From contig PMTR01000168.1 in NCBI GenBank assembly GCA_003167255.1, positions 13,515-70,711 of the forward strand: a DNA stretch of 57,197 nt. The letters run 5' to 3'. The notes beneath the pieces are model-generated. The model did no database searches. It was not told the origin of the DNA and saw nothing but the letters and a program-made list of their open reading frames with translations. This document shows, piece by piece, positions 24,951-34,015 of the stretch (positions are counted from its first letter, which is position 1; each line of letters begins with the position of its first letter). Origin of the DNA: Bryobacterales bacterium. GTDB taxonomy: Bacteria; Acidobacteriota; Terriglobia; Bryobacterales; Bryobacteraceae. The position numbers and the translations under genes are program-made.

Positions 24951-27900
24951 ACATGAAAACGAGAATCGATCTTGTGCTAATGCTCGCACTGGCGCTCACG
25001 CTGATTGGCGCCACGTTGACGATGGCCGAACAGGCCGGTGCCAATGTCCCTCCGCCCAGGCCGAAAGGCCCATGTGACATCTACGCCGCCGCCGGCGACC
25101 CCTGTGTGGCCGCCCACAGCACCACGCGCGCCCTGTACGCCTCCTACACCGGCCCGCTCTACCAGGTCCTGCGCCAGTCGGACGGCAAGACCTTGGACAT
25201 CGGCGTCGTCCAGCCCGTCGCGTCGCCGTTCCCAAATTCAGGCGGAGACGCGGGCGGATACGCCAACGCGGCCGCGCAGGACGCGTTCTGCGCCAACACG
25301 TACTGCTGGATCACCACCATCTTCGACCAATCCCCCAAGCATAATAACCTCACCCAGGCGCCCCGCGGCGGATTCAGCGGCCCGGCCATGGGTGGGTTTA
25401 ACAACCTCCCGGTCGCCGACATGGCGCCGATTACGATCATGGGCCACAAGGCCTACGGCGTCTTCATCGCGCCGGGCATGGGCCTCCGCCAGAACGACGT
25501 GAAGGGCACCGCAGTCGACGACCAGGCGGAGGGGCAGTACTGGGTCATTAACGGCCAGCACTACAACAACGGCTGCTGCTTCGACTACGGCAACGCCGAG
25601 ATCGACAGCCGCGACGACGACAACGGCACCATGGAAACCACCTACTACGGCAACGCCACCGGCTGGTATCACGGGCTCGCTCCCGGCCCGTGGGTGATGA
25701 CGGACCAGGAGAACAATCTTGTCGGTTGCGTCAACCCTGATGGATCCAAAGTCTGCGCCAACCTGCCGAACATCACCTGGCGATTCGTGAGCGCGATGGC
25801 CAAGGGCGAACCGCACCACTGGACCTCCATGGGCGGCGACGCCCAGCGCGGCGCCCTGTCGGTCATGTTCAACGGGCCGCGCGTCGACATCACCTATGAC
25901 CCGATGCGCAAGCAGGGGGCCATCCTGCTGGGCAACGGCGGCGACAACAGCAACGGCTCGCAGGGCACCTTCTATGAAGGCGCGATGACGGCCGCGGGCA
26001 CCTTCCCGACGGACGCCACCGACCAGTTGGTGCAGGCCAACGTCGTGGCTGCCAAGTACGACGTGCAGCGGCTGAGCCTGGCGCCGGCGTCGGCAACTGC
26101 CACTCCGCCAGGACTCCAGACGTTTTCACCGGGGTCCTCGCAGGACACCACCGTGACGTTCACGAATACCACGGGGGCGCCCGCCGTGGGCGTCCAGTTG
26201 GGCATTTCCGTGCCCAACAGGCAGTGGACCTCCTTCGTTTCGGGCACCACCCAGACGTCGAAGATGTTCGCTGACCCGGTCGCGCCGGGTGCGAACGTGA
26301 GCGCGACTTTCAAGGTCACCTCGGGGCCGGCGGCGTTCAACGGCGACCTGGTGGGTGCCGTCTCGTGGACGAACCCGCCGACCGGCGGGAAGCATTCCGA
26401 GACGACAGCCGAGAAGGTGCGGAACGTCAGCCCAATCAAGATCAACGAGTTCCGCATTAGCGCCGGTTCTCCCGCCAACTCGACGAACTCGTTCATCGAG
26501 CTCTACAACGCCGGCGCCAGGGACGTCGACATCTCCAACTGGACCCTGACCGAGCACCCGACCCAGCAGGCCATTTTCTCGAACGTGAAGATCCCGGCCG
26601 GGCAGAAGCTGGCGGCTCGCGGCTTCTACCTGCTCGGCCTCTCCAACTCCGCGCTCGCGGCCCCCGCGCGCAAGGGTGATACCACCATCAGCGTCAGGAG
26701 CACGACCGGCATGAACGTCGGCGATTCGATCGACATCGACAGCGGCTCCGGGGTTGGCTCAAACGCCGAGACCCGCAAGATCGCCGCCATCGGGACGGCG
26801 GCCGGCAACAATACGACGCTGTGGCAACCCCTCCCCGACGGTCCGGTTATCACGATCCCCGCCGGCTCGACCAACGTGCCTGTCACGAGCGTGGCCGGCT
26901 TCGTGGTCGGCGAGAAGATCGCCCTCGGTTACGGCGCCACCTACCCCGCCGTCGCAAAAGCTCTGGAGCGGTACGAGGTGGCCACGGTCATCGCGGTCGG
27001 CAAGCCGGGCACGCAAGCCTTCCTGGGGGCGGACGCGCCCACCGGCGCGACCAACATCAAGGTGACGTCCGTCGCCAACATCTCGGCCAGTGACAAGATC
27101 AGGTTGGACATCGACAGCGTCGGCCATGGGATCGAGACCGTCACGGTCACGAAAGTCGGCACGCAGTCGAGCCGCACGGCGCTCTCGGCTAATGCGAGCG
27201 CCGGCGCGACCAATATCAATGTCCGCGGCGTGAACGGTTTCGTTGTGGGCGACAAGCTGACCGTTGGCACCCCCGCGAACCACGAGACGGTTACCATCAC
27301 CGCCGTCGGCGCCTCGAGTCCGGCCGGCGCCAGCGTCGACTTTACGCCGGCCCTCGCCCAGGCGCATGCCAACCGCGAGTGGGTGGTAGCTCAGGGAACG
27401 GGCCTCGACCTGGCCGCCCCGCTGAAGTTCAACCATGCGGCCAACCTCCCCTTCAGCGTTCGGGGAACGGGGATCAGCTTCCAGCCGGCGACGGCCTTTG
27501 CCCACTCGAGCAACGAGCCCGTCCAGCCGCTCGGCGCCGGCATCACGCTCGACAGCCCCCTGGCCAAGGACCACGCGATCGACGCGGTTGTGCGTGACGC
27601 CCAGGTGACGACCGCGGGCTACCAAGGGACGCCGGTGCCCAACCAGTGGTTCGGTGGCCCCGCCCTCTCCACCAGCGCCGGCAACATGGTGCTCGGTGAC
27701 GCCGCTGGCCTGGTCGTCGACAGCCTCAACTACGGCGGCCTCGTCGACCCATGGGCCTCCAAGGGTTACCAGGCCACATCGGGATCCGGAGAGAGTGGCT
27801 GCCGCGTGCCAGTACCCGGCCCGGGCCGCGGTGGTTTCGGCGGGCCGGCCGCTCCGGCCTCGAGCGCGCCCGATAGGAGCGCGGGCCGCTTCCCGGACGG

Positions 27901-28453
27901 CCTCGACACCGACAGCAACTGTAACGATTTCCTGTTGCAGCCCGCCACCACCCTGTCGGCCGCTTCGGCCGCCGGCGCGACCAATATCAAAGTCGCCAGC
28001 GTGGCAGACTTTGCCGCCGGCCAGACGATTATGATTGATACGGGCGCGAACCTCCAGACCGCCGTCATCGCGACGGTTGGCACGGCAGGCGCCACCACGG
28101 CGGGCGCCGCCACCAACGCGGGCGCGACCGTTATCCCTGTCGCCGGCGGGGCAGGCTTTACCGCCGGCCAGACCATCACCATTGACAGTGGCGCGAACCA
28201 GGAGACGGCGGTTGTCGCCGCCACCACCGGCGGCGGCAGAGGCGGCCGTGGCGGCGGCCCTGGCGCCGGTGCCACAATCACCGTCGCGGCGCCGCTCAAG
28301 TCTGCGCACGCGGCCGGTGCACAGGTCTCCGGCACCGGCATCACCCTCACTGCGGCATTAACCCAGGCGCATGCCAGTGGGGCGCCGGTCGCCAGCGACG
28401 TTTCCACGCCCGGTGCGCCCAACAAATATTACAGGCCCCGGTCGCGTATGTAA
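24947..28453 (+). CDS. secreted alpha-L-arabinofuranosidase (GH54) with C-terminal repeats
   Basis: A 1168-residue protein. Signal peptide about 1-27. Residues about 38-365 are an AbfB/GH54 catalytic domain that removes arabinose from arabinoxylan or arabinan: probable nucleophile Glu218 in CCFDYGNAEID and acid/base Asp333 in GGDNSNGSQGTFYEG. A NEW3-like Ig domain follows at about 385-480. Then comes a lamin-tail-like strand set (INEFRISAGSPANSTNSFIE to SNWTL) whose second half (GNMVLGDAAGLVVDSLNYGG) appears only about 240 residues later; the gap is filled by repeats of the type ATNIKVTSVANISASDKIRL. Further repeats and a Gly-rich tail close the protein. No arabinose-binding CBM42 is seen. 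The ATG at 24947 overlaps the preceding small ORF. The 3' end is joined out of frame to a beta-helix fragment. Confidence 0.85.
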   Translation: MNMKTRIDLVLMLALALTLIGATLTMAEQAGANVPPPRPKGPCDIYAAAGDPCVAAHSTTRALYASYTGPLYQVLRQSDGKTLDIGVVQPVASPFPNSGGDAGGYANAAAQDAFCANTYCWITTIFDQSPKHNNLTQAPRGGFSGPAMGGFNNLPVADMAPITIMGHKAYGVFIAPGMGLRQNDVKGTAVDDQAEGQYWVINGQHYNNGCCFDYGNAEIDSRDDDNGTMETTYYGNATGWYHGLAPGPWVMTDQENNLVGCVNPDGSKVCANLPNITWRFVSAMAKGEPHHWTSMGGDAQRGALSVMFNGPRVDITYDPMRKQGAILLGNGGDNSNGSQGTFYEGAMTAAGTFPTDATDQLVQANVVAAKYDVQRLSLAPASATATPPGLQTFSPGSSQDTTVTFTNTTGAPAVGVQLGISVPNRQWTSFVSGTTQTSKMFADPVAPGANVSATFKVTSGPAAFNGDLVGAVSWTNPPTGGKHSETTAEKVRNVSPIKINEFRISAGSPANSTNSFIELYNAGARDVDISNWTLTEHPTQQAIFSNVKIPAGQKLAARGFYLLGLSNSALAAPARKGDTTISVRSTTGMNVGDSIDIDSGSGVGSNAETRKIAAIGTAAGNNTTLWQPLPDGPVITIPAGSTNVPVTSVAGFVVGEKIALGYGATYPAVAKALERYEVATVIAVGKPGTQAFLGADAPTGATNIKVTSVANISASDKIRLDIDSVGHGIETVTVTKVGTQSSRTALSANASAGATNINVRGVNGFVVGDKLTVGTPANHETVTITAVGASSPAGASVDFTPALAQAHANREWVVAQGTGLDLAAPLKFNHAANLPFSVRGTGISFQPATAFAHSSNEPVQPLGAGITLDSPLAKDHAIDAVVRDAQVTTAGYQGTPVPNQWFGGPALSTSAGNMVLGDAAGLVVDSLNYGGLVDPWASKGYQATSGSGESGCRVPVPGPGRGGFGGPAAPASSAPDRSAGRFPDGLDTDSNCNDFLLQPATTLSAASAAGATNIKVASVADFAAGQTIMIDTGANLQTAVIATVGTAGATTAGAATNAGATVIPVAGGAGFTAGQTITIDSGANQETAVVAATTGGGRGGRGGGPGAGATITVAAPLKSAHAAGAQVSGTGITLTAALTQAHASGAPVASDVSTPGAPNKYYRPRSRM

Positions 28454-28590
28454 ACCCGGCTTCGGCGAGTGTCACGCTCTGGACCACCAGCTTTGGTTAT
28501 GATTCCTATGCGACGATTCAGGATGCGGTGAACCACGTCAACACGGGCGCAACCGTGAACATCGCGGGCCGGTACTTCCGGCTCAATTCA
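28428..28590 (+). pseudogene. parallel beta-helix protein fragment
   Basis: In a frame different from the arabinofuranosidase, the sequence reads LQAPVAYVNPASASVTLW, then GYDSYATIQDAVNHVNTGAT and VNIAGRYF. This is the usual entry segment of secreted right-handed beta-helix proteins (ATIQDAVN...GGTVNVAAGTY). It overlaps the last codons of the arabinofuranosidase and breaks off at the convergent gene. Confidence 0.5.
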
Positions 28591-29262
28591 CTTCTTGTTT
28601 GCAGCCGGCGAAGCGGAGGAACGCTCGATGCTGACATTGGAGAAGCCCACCGTGGTGAGCCCCTCGGCATCATGCGCACACACTCCGATCCCGACGTAGA
28701 CCGGATCTTCCAGCGCGATGGTCGTGTTGGAAAAGGCGGTCACTTTCCCGCTGGCGGACCCCGTGTAGGCGGTGAAGCGGTCGCCGCTGCGCTCGATGCG
28801 AAGGCGCGTCGAGCCATGATCAGCCGCGGTCACGTCCACGGTCTTTCCTCCCGCCGTCGCCCGGTATTGCAGCGTGATGTGTCCGTCGGCGTGGATCGCG
28901 ACATCGGCGTAAGGCGACGCCGGGTCGAGGCTCTGACGGAAGATCAAAACAGCCTTCTCCAAAGGGGCCTTACTGCCCCAGGGGAACTGGATGTCGGCGG
29001 TCAAGGCCGCGTCGCCGGACACTCGAACCCAACTGAAATGGAACGCATCGGCGGCGCCCCACATATCGGCTCCGCCGCCGGTCACGCGATAGATGCCGTC
29101 GGCCGGCCCGTAAACCGTCGAGCCCGCCCATGTCTTTCCGACATCGGAAGAGGCCTCAAAGATGCTGCGTGAGCTGCTGGGGCGTTGCTGCGCCACAACC
29201 AAGCTCGCGCCAGCCAGTGCGAAGGCGACGAGCTCTTTGATGCCCTGCTGAAAGATCATCAT
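28588..29262 (-). CDS. secreted DUF1349-like (concanavalin-fold) protein
   Basis: A 224-residue protein with a signal peptide (MMIFQQGIKELVAFALAGAS, cut near VVAQQ). The rest is a jelly-roll of DUF1349 type: GGADMWGAADAFHFSWVRV, ALTADIQFPWG, KAVLIFRQSLDPASPYADVA, GHITLQYRATAGG, TRLRIERSGDRFTAYTGS and YVGIGVCAHDAEGLTTVGFS. Such domains usually bind glycans or accompany secreted hydrolases. The ATG at 29262 is chosen because it starts the signal peptide and is the ATG that aligns with cassette copy 6. The gene converges with the arabinofuranosidase region. Confidence 0.75.
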   Translation of the reverse strand: MMIFQQGIKELVAFALAGASLVVAQQRPSSSRSIFEASSDVGKTWAGSTVYGPADGIYRVTGGGADMWGAADAFHFSWVRVSGDAALTADIQFPWGSKAPLEKAVLIFRQSLDPASPYADVAIHADGHITLQYRATAGGKTVDVTAADHGSTRLRIERSGDRFTAYTGSASGKVTAFSNTTIALEDPVYVGIGVCAHDAEGLTTVGFSNVSIERSSASPAANKK

Positions 29263-29292
29263 TGGAAGTAGGACCAAGTTCAGTATATAGGA
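29257..29292 (-). repeat. degenerate start cassette, copy 6
   Basis: On the minus strand TATACTGAAC (29287-29278) is identical to the other copies, and TTCCAATGATG takes the place of TCCAAAATGG. The spacing between TATACT and ATG is 19 rather than 22 bases and the GGGAG is lost. The ATG is the start of the DUF1349-like gene. Confidence 0.5.
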
Positions 29293-29378
29293 GCGACCTG
29301 CCGCGCATACCAGCGGCCTGTACGTTCATTCGCGAGGAGGCGGCTGAACTGCACCGAAAAACACGCCGATGTATCCCG

Positions 29379-30965
29379 CTAGATGGGACGGGTGTACAAC
29401 TCGATACCCTCTTTTTTCCCGAGGTTTCTTGAGTATTTCTTTTCGACCGCATTATTCCAATGCTCATGAACGCCCAAGCTGTTGCACTTCGTCCCATCCC
29501 GTTCCGGATCGTAGACTGTCTTGGACGGAGGATCGTTTGCCAACGCCGCCTCGCGCATGTAGTTATCGCAATAGGAGAGGTCCGCCAAGTGGGGCCATTC
29601 GGATCGCAAGAAATCCAGACCCACGGAATCAATGGCGACTCCGTCTTGCGAGGCAAACAAACTTCCGGGCCAGTCGCCGTTGAAGGGAGCCATCTTCCAT
29701 TTCAGGTGTGGCGGATCGTCCACGAGATCGTTGGCATAGAGCGCGTCGATAAGGAAGAGCATTGTCTTTCCGCCCAGATCCTTATGACCCAGGAAATCGG
29801 TAAACGTCGAGTAGCTGGGAGTGCCATCGCGGTTTTGATTGAAATGATCGTGCGCATTCTTGCGCCAGTCCGGGTTGATGCTGGTCGCTCCGAAGAGATT
29901 CTTCGCGGAAAGGGTGACGCCGGATGCAACGTGCCCCTTGAGGAGGGAGGCATCAATCAAGTACGTGGCCTCAACCGCAGTGGTCGCGATGCCGGTAGCG
30001 TTCTGGCCCGCAATCGAAAATGGAATCGCATCGACCTTGAATTCCGCTTTGAGCCGCCCGTCTCCTCCGATGTGATCTACGAACGCCACGTCCGGGTAAA
30101 GCCTGTGAATCTTGTCAAAAAGGTTCGCCGGAACGAAACGGCTGGGGTCGAAAACCGCAATATCGGAGGGCTTCACGTGCGCTACCTCGATCAACTGCTT
30201 GACCAGAGACAACGTCAGATGCGGTGACGTGTTGAGTCGATTGTTTGTACCATGGTCGGTCGTATTGTTGAGATTCACCTTGATGGCGACCTTCTCCCCG
30301 GGTTTGTAGCCCACTCGCCCCCGGCCATGGGACCCATTGAAGTACTGGAAGAGAGCGTTCCAAGCCCTCGCATCGCTCTTTTCATTAGATAACCACTGGA
30401 TAGATCGTGACAGCATGCCATCAATCGCCTGCTGGTTGTTGCAGGTGTCGTCCCACCAGGATCCGGTCCCGTTCCAGGAGACCGCCTTCGGATCTCGCAC
30501 CCACACGACCCTACCCGGCGAAATACCCCGGCCAACGCCGACCGGCGAAAGGGGACCGTCCAAGAGCCGATAGGGCGGATCAGCCGCGTCGAATGCTCGA
30601 AGTGCCGGTGAAGGGCTCATCAGCGACCAAGCCGCAACTGCGCACATCGCAAGCGCGGCCAGGAAACCCGCCGAGCTGAGTCTGCCGGCGTCAAAGAGCG
30701 TCCGCGCCTTTCGCGACAGCGTCAGAGGCGCCGCCAAGCCGATCAGCCAAGTGACGAAACCGGCCGCGAGGGGAGCGCTCGCCTGCTGACAGGGATAGGC
30801 CGCGCGGCTCGGTTTTGGAAGCACTCGAATCAAGAACCATGCCAGAGCAGCCAGTCCTATCGCTGGAAAATACCACCTCATGTGACGGTGCCTGGTTGGC
30901 TTGTCCAACGGCATACCCGTCTTAGCGCAAATGCGTAAATCCTTCTTCATATTGCAGTGCCCCAT
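29379..30965 (-). CDS. DUF362 membrane-anchored protein
   Basis: A 528-residue protein. Three hydrophobic segments near the N terminus (about 30-48, 63-82 and 95-115) anchor it in the inner membrane; the rest is a DUF362 domain, often found as a ferredoxin-associated or redox-linked domain of unknown activity. Segments: RVVWVRDPKAVSWNG, WDDTCNNQQAID, GEKVAIKVNLNN, TSPHLTLSLVKQLIEVA, LKGHVASGVTLSAKNLFGA and the C-terminal QDGVAIDSVGLDFLRSEW. No Fe-S cysteine motif is visible, unlike the ferredoxin-fused members. The ATG at 30950 (MKKDLRI) is an alternative start. It is a single gene. Confidence 0.8.
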   Translation of the reverse strand: MGHCNMKKDLRICAKTGMPLDKPTRHRHMRWYFPAIGLAALAWFLIRVLPKPSRAAYPCQQASAPLAAGFVTWLIGLAAPLTLSRKARTLFDAGRLSSAGFLAALAMCAVAAWSLMSPSPALRAFDAADPPYRLLDGPLSPVGVGRGISPGRVVWVRDPKAVSWNGTGSWWDDTCNNQQAIDGMLSRSIQWLSNEKSDARAWNALFQYFNGSHGRGRVGYKPGEKVAIKVNLNNTTDHGTNNRLNTSPHLTLSLVKQLIEVAHVKPSDIAVFDPSRFVPANLFDKIHRLYPDVAFVDHIGGDGRLKAEFKVDAIPFSIAGQNATGIATTAVEATYLIDASLLKGHVASGVTLSAKNLFGATSINPDWRKNAHDHFNQNRDGTPSYSTFTDFLGHKDLGGKTMLFLIDALYANDLVDDPPHLKWKMAPFNGDWPGSLFASQDGVAIDSVGLDFLRSEWPHLADLSYCDNYMREAALANDPPSKTVYDPERDGTKCNSLGVHEHWNNAVEKKYSRNLGKKEGIELYTRPI

Positions 30966-31175
30966 TGTCTTTCATCCATATTTTGCGGAGGACGCTGCTC
31001 TCGCCGGCAAGTGCGTTGCGGGTACGTCCTACGCTGTAACCGCGCCTACCTATTCTACCCGGACACGGAGTGGGGGGTGCGGAATAGTCCAATGAAGATC
31101 CATGTTCGGCGAATTGACTCGCTGGATACCCTCGTAGCATATTCCAAAGTTGCTGAAGGCCGTGCTGTTCCTTTG

Positions 31176-31204
31176 TTGACGTTGCGGTCGGCCCTTACTA
31201 TAGC
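31176..31204 (+). promoter_or_regulatory. good-match promoter upstream of a small secreted protein
   Basis: TTGACG at 31176-31181, 17-base spacer, TATAGC at 31199-31204. It is about 250 bases before the ATG at 31453, leaving a long leader in which I see no further feature. The region 30966-31452 otherwise has no gene. Confidence 0.45.
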
Positions 31205-31452
31205 AACCGGACGGGTTCGATACTACCCTCGCCGAAGCTGCCGCTGCAATCGTCGAGATTGAGGCGGCCCCGATTCTGCTCCGCCTTCAGCGCATTAGGA
31301 TTCTCCAAACGCGCTGGGCTCCTGAAAAACAGCATTGGTCCGCAGCGGCTGCCGCTCGGGCTCGCTTGCACGTGCACGGGAGTCTGACGGGCCCTGGTCT
31401 CGCCTTGACGGGGCGTTCTCGCTGGGATAAGCTCGTTGCCTTGGAGGCAAGA

Positions 31453-31821
31453 ATGAAAACCGTGCTCAGGTTAGCGAGTCTTTGCTCCTGCTTGGCTGTA
31501 CTACTCTTCGCCGCGGATGTGGCAGGAGTCTGGAAGGGCGCCTTCGATTTCGAAGGCGGCAGCGTTCCGCTCACTTTCAATCTGAAGACCTCCGGTGGCG
31601 CCCTCACTGGTACCGCGGAAGGCCTCCCGACGTCGCCCGCCGAAATCCACGACGGCAAGGTGGATGGCGACACCATCACATTCTGGCTGATGACCGATTA
31701 CGCAGGACAGACCTACAAGCTGGTTTACAAAGGCAAAGTTTCGGGCGACCAGATCCAGTTTACGTTCGGCACCGAGGACGGGGGCTGGAGCGCCGAGCTA
31801 ACCGCCAAGAAGACTCCGTAG
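31453..31821 (+). CDS. small secreted protein of unknown function
   Basis: A 122-residue protein with signal peptide MKTVLRLASLCSCLAVLLFA. The mature part is a single small beta domain, with DVAGVWKGAFDFEGGSVPLT and FNLKTSGGALTGTAEGLP, resembling short periplasmic proteins common in acidobacteria; I know no function for them. GGAGG precedes the ATG at 31453 by five bases. No operon partner. Confidence 0.75.
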   Translation: MKTVLRLASLCSCLAVLLFAADVAGVWKGAFDFEGGSVPLTFNLKTSGGALTGTAEGLPTSPAEIHDGKVDGDTITFWLMTDYAGQTYKLVYKGKVSGDQIQFTFGTEDGGWSAELTAKKTP

Positions 31822-31986
31822 CGCCAGCAGCACGCCGGCCAAAACGGCGACGGCCAGGCCGAATCGGGTGAACACGGGAACCGGCATAAGTATACTCTAT
31901 ACTCTGAAACTCCGCTGCAGGCGGCAAGCCAGTTTCCTGGGGAGGCCAGCGTTCTAAATCACGTTCTAAACCACAAAGGGATACCT

Positions 31987-32042
31987 GTGGCGGCTGGGTG
32001 TATACTGAACAGAAACCTGGTAGTCCAAAATGGCAGTTCCGG
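31987..32042 (+). repeat. dispersed start cassette, copy 3
   Basis: GTGGCGGCTGGG, TATACT at 32001-32006, then TAGTCCAAAATGGCAGTTCCGG with ATG at 32030 (23-base spacing). This ATG is the apparent start of the caspase-like gene, so the repeat supplies both a -10-like box and the first codons (MAVPV in place of MEIP). Confidence 0.75.
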
Positions 32043-34015
32043 TCAAAGGCATCCTGCGCTCGGGGTTAGGGTTGCTGTGCGGAATGCTGCTGGCGCAGCC
32101 GTCCGTTCCGCGGACGGAAAAGAAAGTTGCGCTGGTCATCGGCAACGACGCCTACCTGTACGTGACACCCTTGAAGACCGCGACTAATGACGCCCGTTCG
32201 GTGCAGGCGGTGCTGCAGGGGCGGTACGGCTTCGAGACCACACTGCTGCTCAATGCGACGCGGTCGCAGATTGTTTCGGCGCTAAACGCCTACCGCCGCG
32301 ACCTGGGGCCCGATTCCTCCCTGCTGATTTATTATGCGGGCCACGGCTACTACGACGAAAAGATGGGCAAAGCCTACTGGTGGCCGGTGGATGCGCAGGA
32401 CAACGACAACACTAACTGGATCGGCGCGGAGGTCATCACGAGCAACATCAAGGTCACCGCATCGCGTCACGTGCTGATCGTGTCCGACAGTTGCTATTCG
32501 GGCACACTCCGAGGCGTGAGCGTTCCTCAAAACCTGAATGGGCTGAACACGGACCGCGCGCGCACGCTTCTGCGGCTGGAGCAGCGGCCGTCTCGTGAGC
32601 TGATGGCGAGCGGCGGAAACGAGCCGGTAGCGGACGGCGGAGCGGGCGGCCATTCGGTCTTCGCTGGCGCCTTCCTGAGCGCGCTCGAGCGCATGCCAGC
32701 GGCGCAATTCGCGGCCCACGAACTGTTTGACGAAGTCCGAACTTTCGTTGCCGGGAATTCGGCGCAACTCCCGGAGTTCGATCCGCTGAGGGACTCCGGA
32801 GACAATGGTGGATCGTTTGTGTTCTCGCGCGCGGCGGGAGCCGCTCCCGTCACGGGTCCGGCACCGGGACCAACGCGGACGGACGCTGCTACCCCGACGC
32901 CAGCCCTGCCCTCCGCGGCGAAAAGCGATGACGCCGGCGTGGCGCGGGCCAGAGAGGAACTGCGCAGCCAAGGGCTTGGCATGGATATTGCCGGTGCGAA
33001 GAACGCTCTGCTTTCGGCTGACAACGCCACGCTGCGATTGCTCACCGCCGCCGCGACCCGGCCGGCGGTGTTCGAAGAAGCGCTCCGGCAGAAGGCCGGC
33101 GACGGCGATGCATCGGTGGCGCGCCGCTTCTTTGAAGCCACTCTCAATGCGCCCGATGCCATCGCCTGGCTTGACGACGAGCTGACCAAAGGATTGAACC
33201 CGAACCTTACCCTCGCCGGTTCCTACTACCCGAAGGAAGCCCTGCTGTTGGAAGCCATGCGCGCCTCCAATGCAGCGGCCCTGAAAACCCTCCTCAAACA
33301 CGGCGCCAGCCCGCACGCTTACCAGGATCTTTTCCTGACTTCCTATGCGGACACGAGGTTTCTCTTCCCCCTTCGGTTCATCGCCAATGACGACCACATG
33401 ACGCTGGCGGAAAAACAGGATCTCATCAAGGCGTTTCTCGAAGCCGGCGCCGTCGTGCCCCAGCCGATTGCGCCGAAGGGGGGCATGGGGTGGCCCTCGG
33501 TGATGTACGAGGCCAAGAATCTCCAGGATGAGGCGGCGCCGAAACTCGGCATGAAGCTGGCGCCGACTCCGACGCTTTGTGAGCAGCCCGCGAGTGCTAT
33601 CTGCCGGAGCGCGTCCGAGCGAACCAAGGAAGACTGGTGCTCGCTGGTTGCGGCGGTGCCAAAGAAACTCAATTTCGTCTACGGCAAGAGTTCCCCGCTC
33701 TACGATGTAACCCTGCCATACCTTCTGGGCATCGACCAGAACCGTATGTATTTTCTCGGTCTCCAAGTCAACAGCGTGGACACCGATTACCTCCTGGTGG
33801 AAGTGTCAAAGGACGGTAACAGTTGGACTGTCTTGCGATTCATGTCGCCCGCGAGCGCAATGGGGCTGTGCAGGAAAGACCCCGACGGATTCCAACCGAA
33901 CGACTGCTGGCGCAGGGTGACACTCCACCGGGTGCCGGGAACCGACGAAATGCATTTCGACGATTGGGGTCTCGCCTGGAAGATCAGCGCGGACGCATGC
34001 GCTCCTGCGCGATGA
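32030..34015 (+). CDS. exported caspase-like (peptidase C14) protein
   Basis: A 661-residue bacterial caspase homologue (orthocaspase/metacaspase relative). The C14 domain spans about 30-265: VALVIGNDAYLYVTPLKTAT, catalytic His105 in IYYAGHGYYD and catalytic Cys155 in VSDSCYSGTL. A Pro/Ala/Thr linker follows at about 275-305, then a helical C-terminal region with an ankyrin-like stretch (EALLLEAMRASNAAALKTLL, KHGASPHAYQD) and a beta-rich end. A short hydrophobic leader (ILRSGLGLLCGMLLAQP) suggests export. These proteases usually cleave after Arg or Lys. The start at 32030 lies inside cassette copy 3; no other Met precedes the domain. Confidence 0.82.
   Translation: MAVPVKGILRSGLGLLCGMLLAQPSVPRTEKKVALVIGNDAYLYVTPLKTATNDARSVQAVLQGRYGFETTLLLNATRSQIVSALNAYRRDLGPDSSLLIYYAGHGYYDEKMGKAYWWPVDAQDNDNTNWIGAEVITSNIKVTASRHVLIVSDSCYSGTLRGVSVPQNLNGLNTDRARTLLRLEQRPSRELMASGGNEPVADGGAGGHSVFAGAFLSALERMPAAQFAAHELFDEVRTFVAGNSAQLPEFDPLRDSGDNGGSFVFSRAAGAAPVTGPAPGPTRTDAATPTPALPSAAKSDDAGVARAREELRSQGLGMDIAGAKNALLSADNATLRLLTAAATRPAVFEEALRQKAGDGDASVARRFFEATLNAPDAIAWLDDELTKGLNPNLTLAGSYYPKEALLLEAMRASNAAALKTLLKHGASPHAYQDLFLTSYADTRFLFPLRFIANDDHMTLAEKQDLIKAFLEAGAVVPQPIAPKGGMGWPSVMYEAKNLQDEAAPKLGMKLAPTPTLCEQPASAICRSASERTKEDWCSLVAAVPKKLNFVYGKSSPLYDVTLPYLLGIDQNRMYFLGLQVNSVDTDYLLVEVSKDGNSWTVLRFMSPASAMGLCRKDPDGFQPNDCWRRVTLHRVPGTDEMHFDDWGLAWKISADACAPAR

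Noticed and set aside
31796-31886. 27-codon minus-strand ORF with a hydrophobic stretch, overlapping the 3' end of the small secreted protein gene
   Set aside because: Very short, mostly antisense to a real gene, no clear ribosome site; not supported as a gene.
31885-31912. Two TATACT boxes resembling another start cassette
   Set aside because: TATACTCTATACTCTGAAAC lacks the GGATGGCGGC and TCCAAAATGG parts and no gene starts at the right distance.
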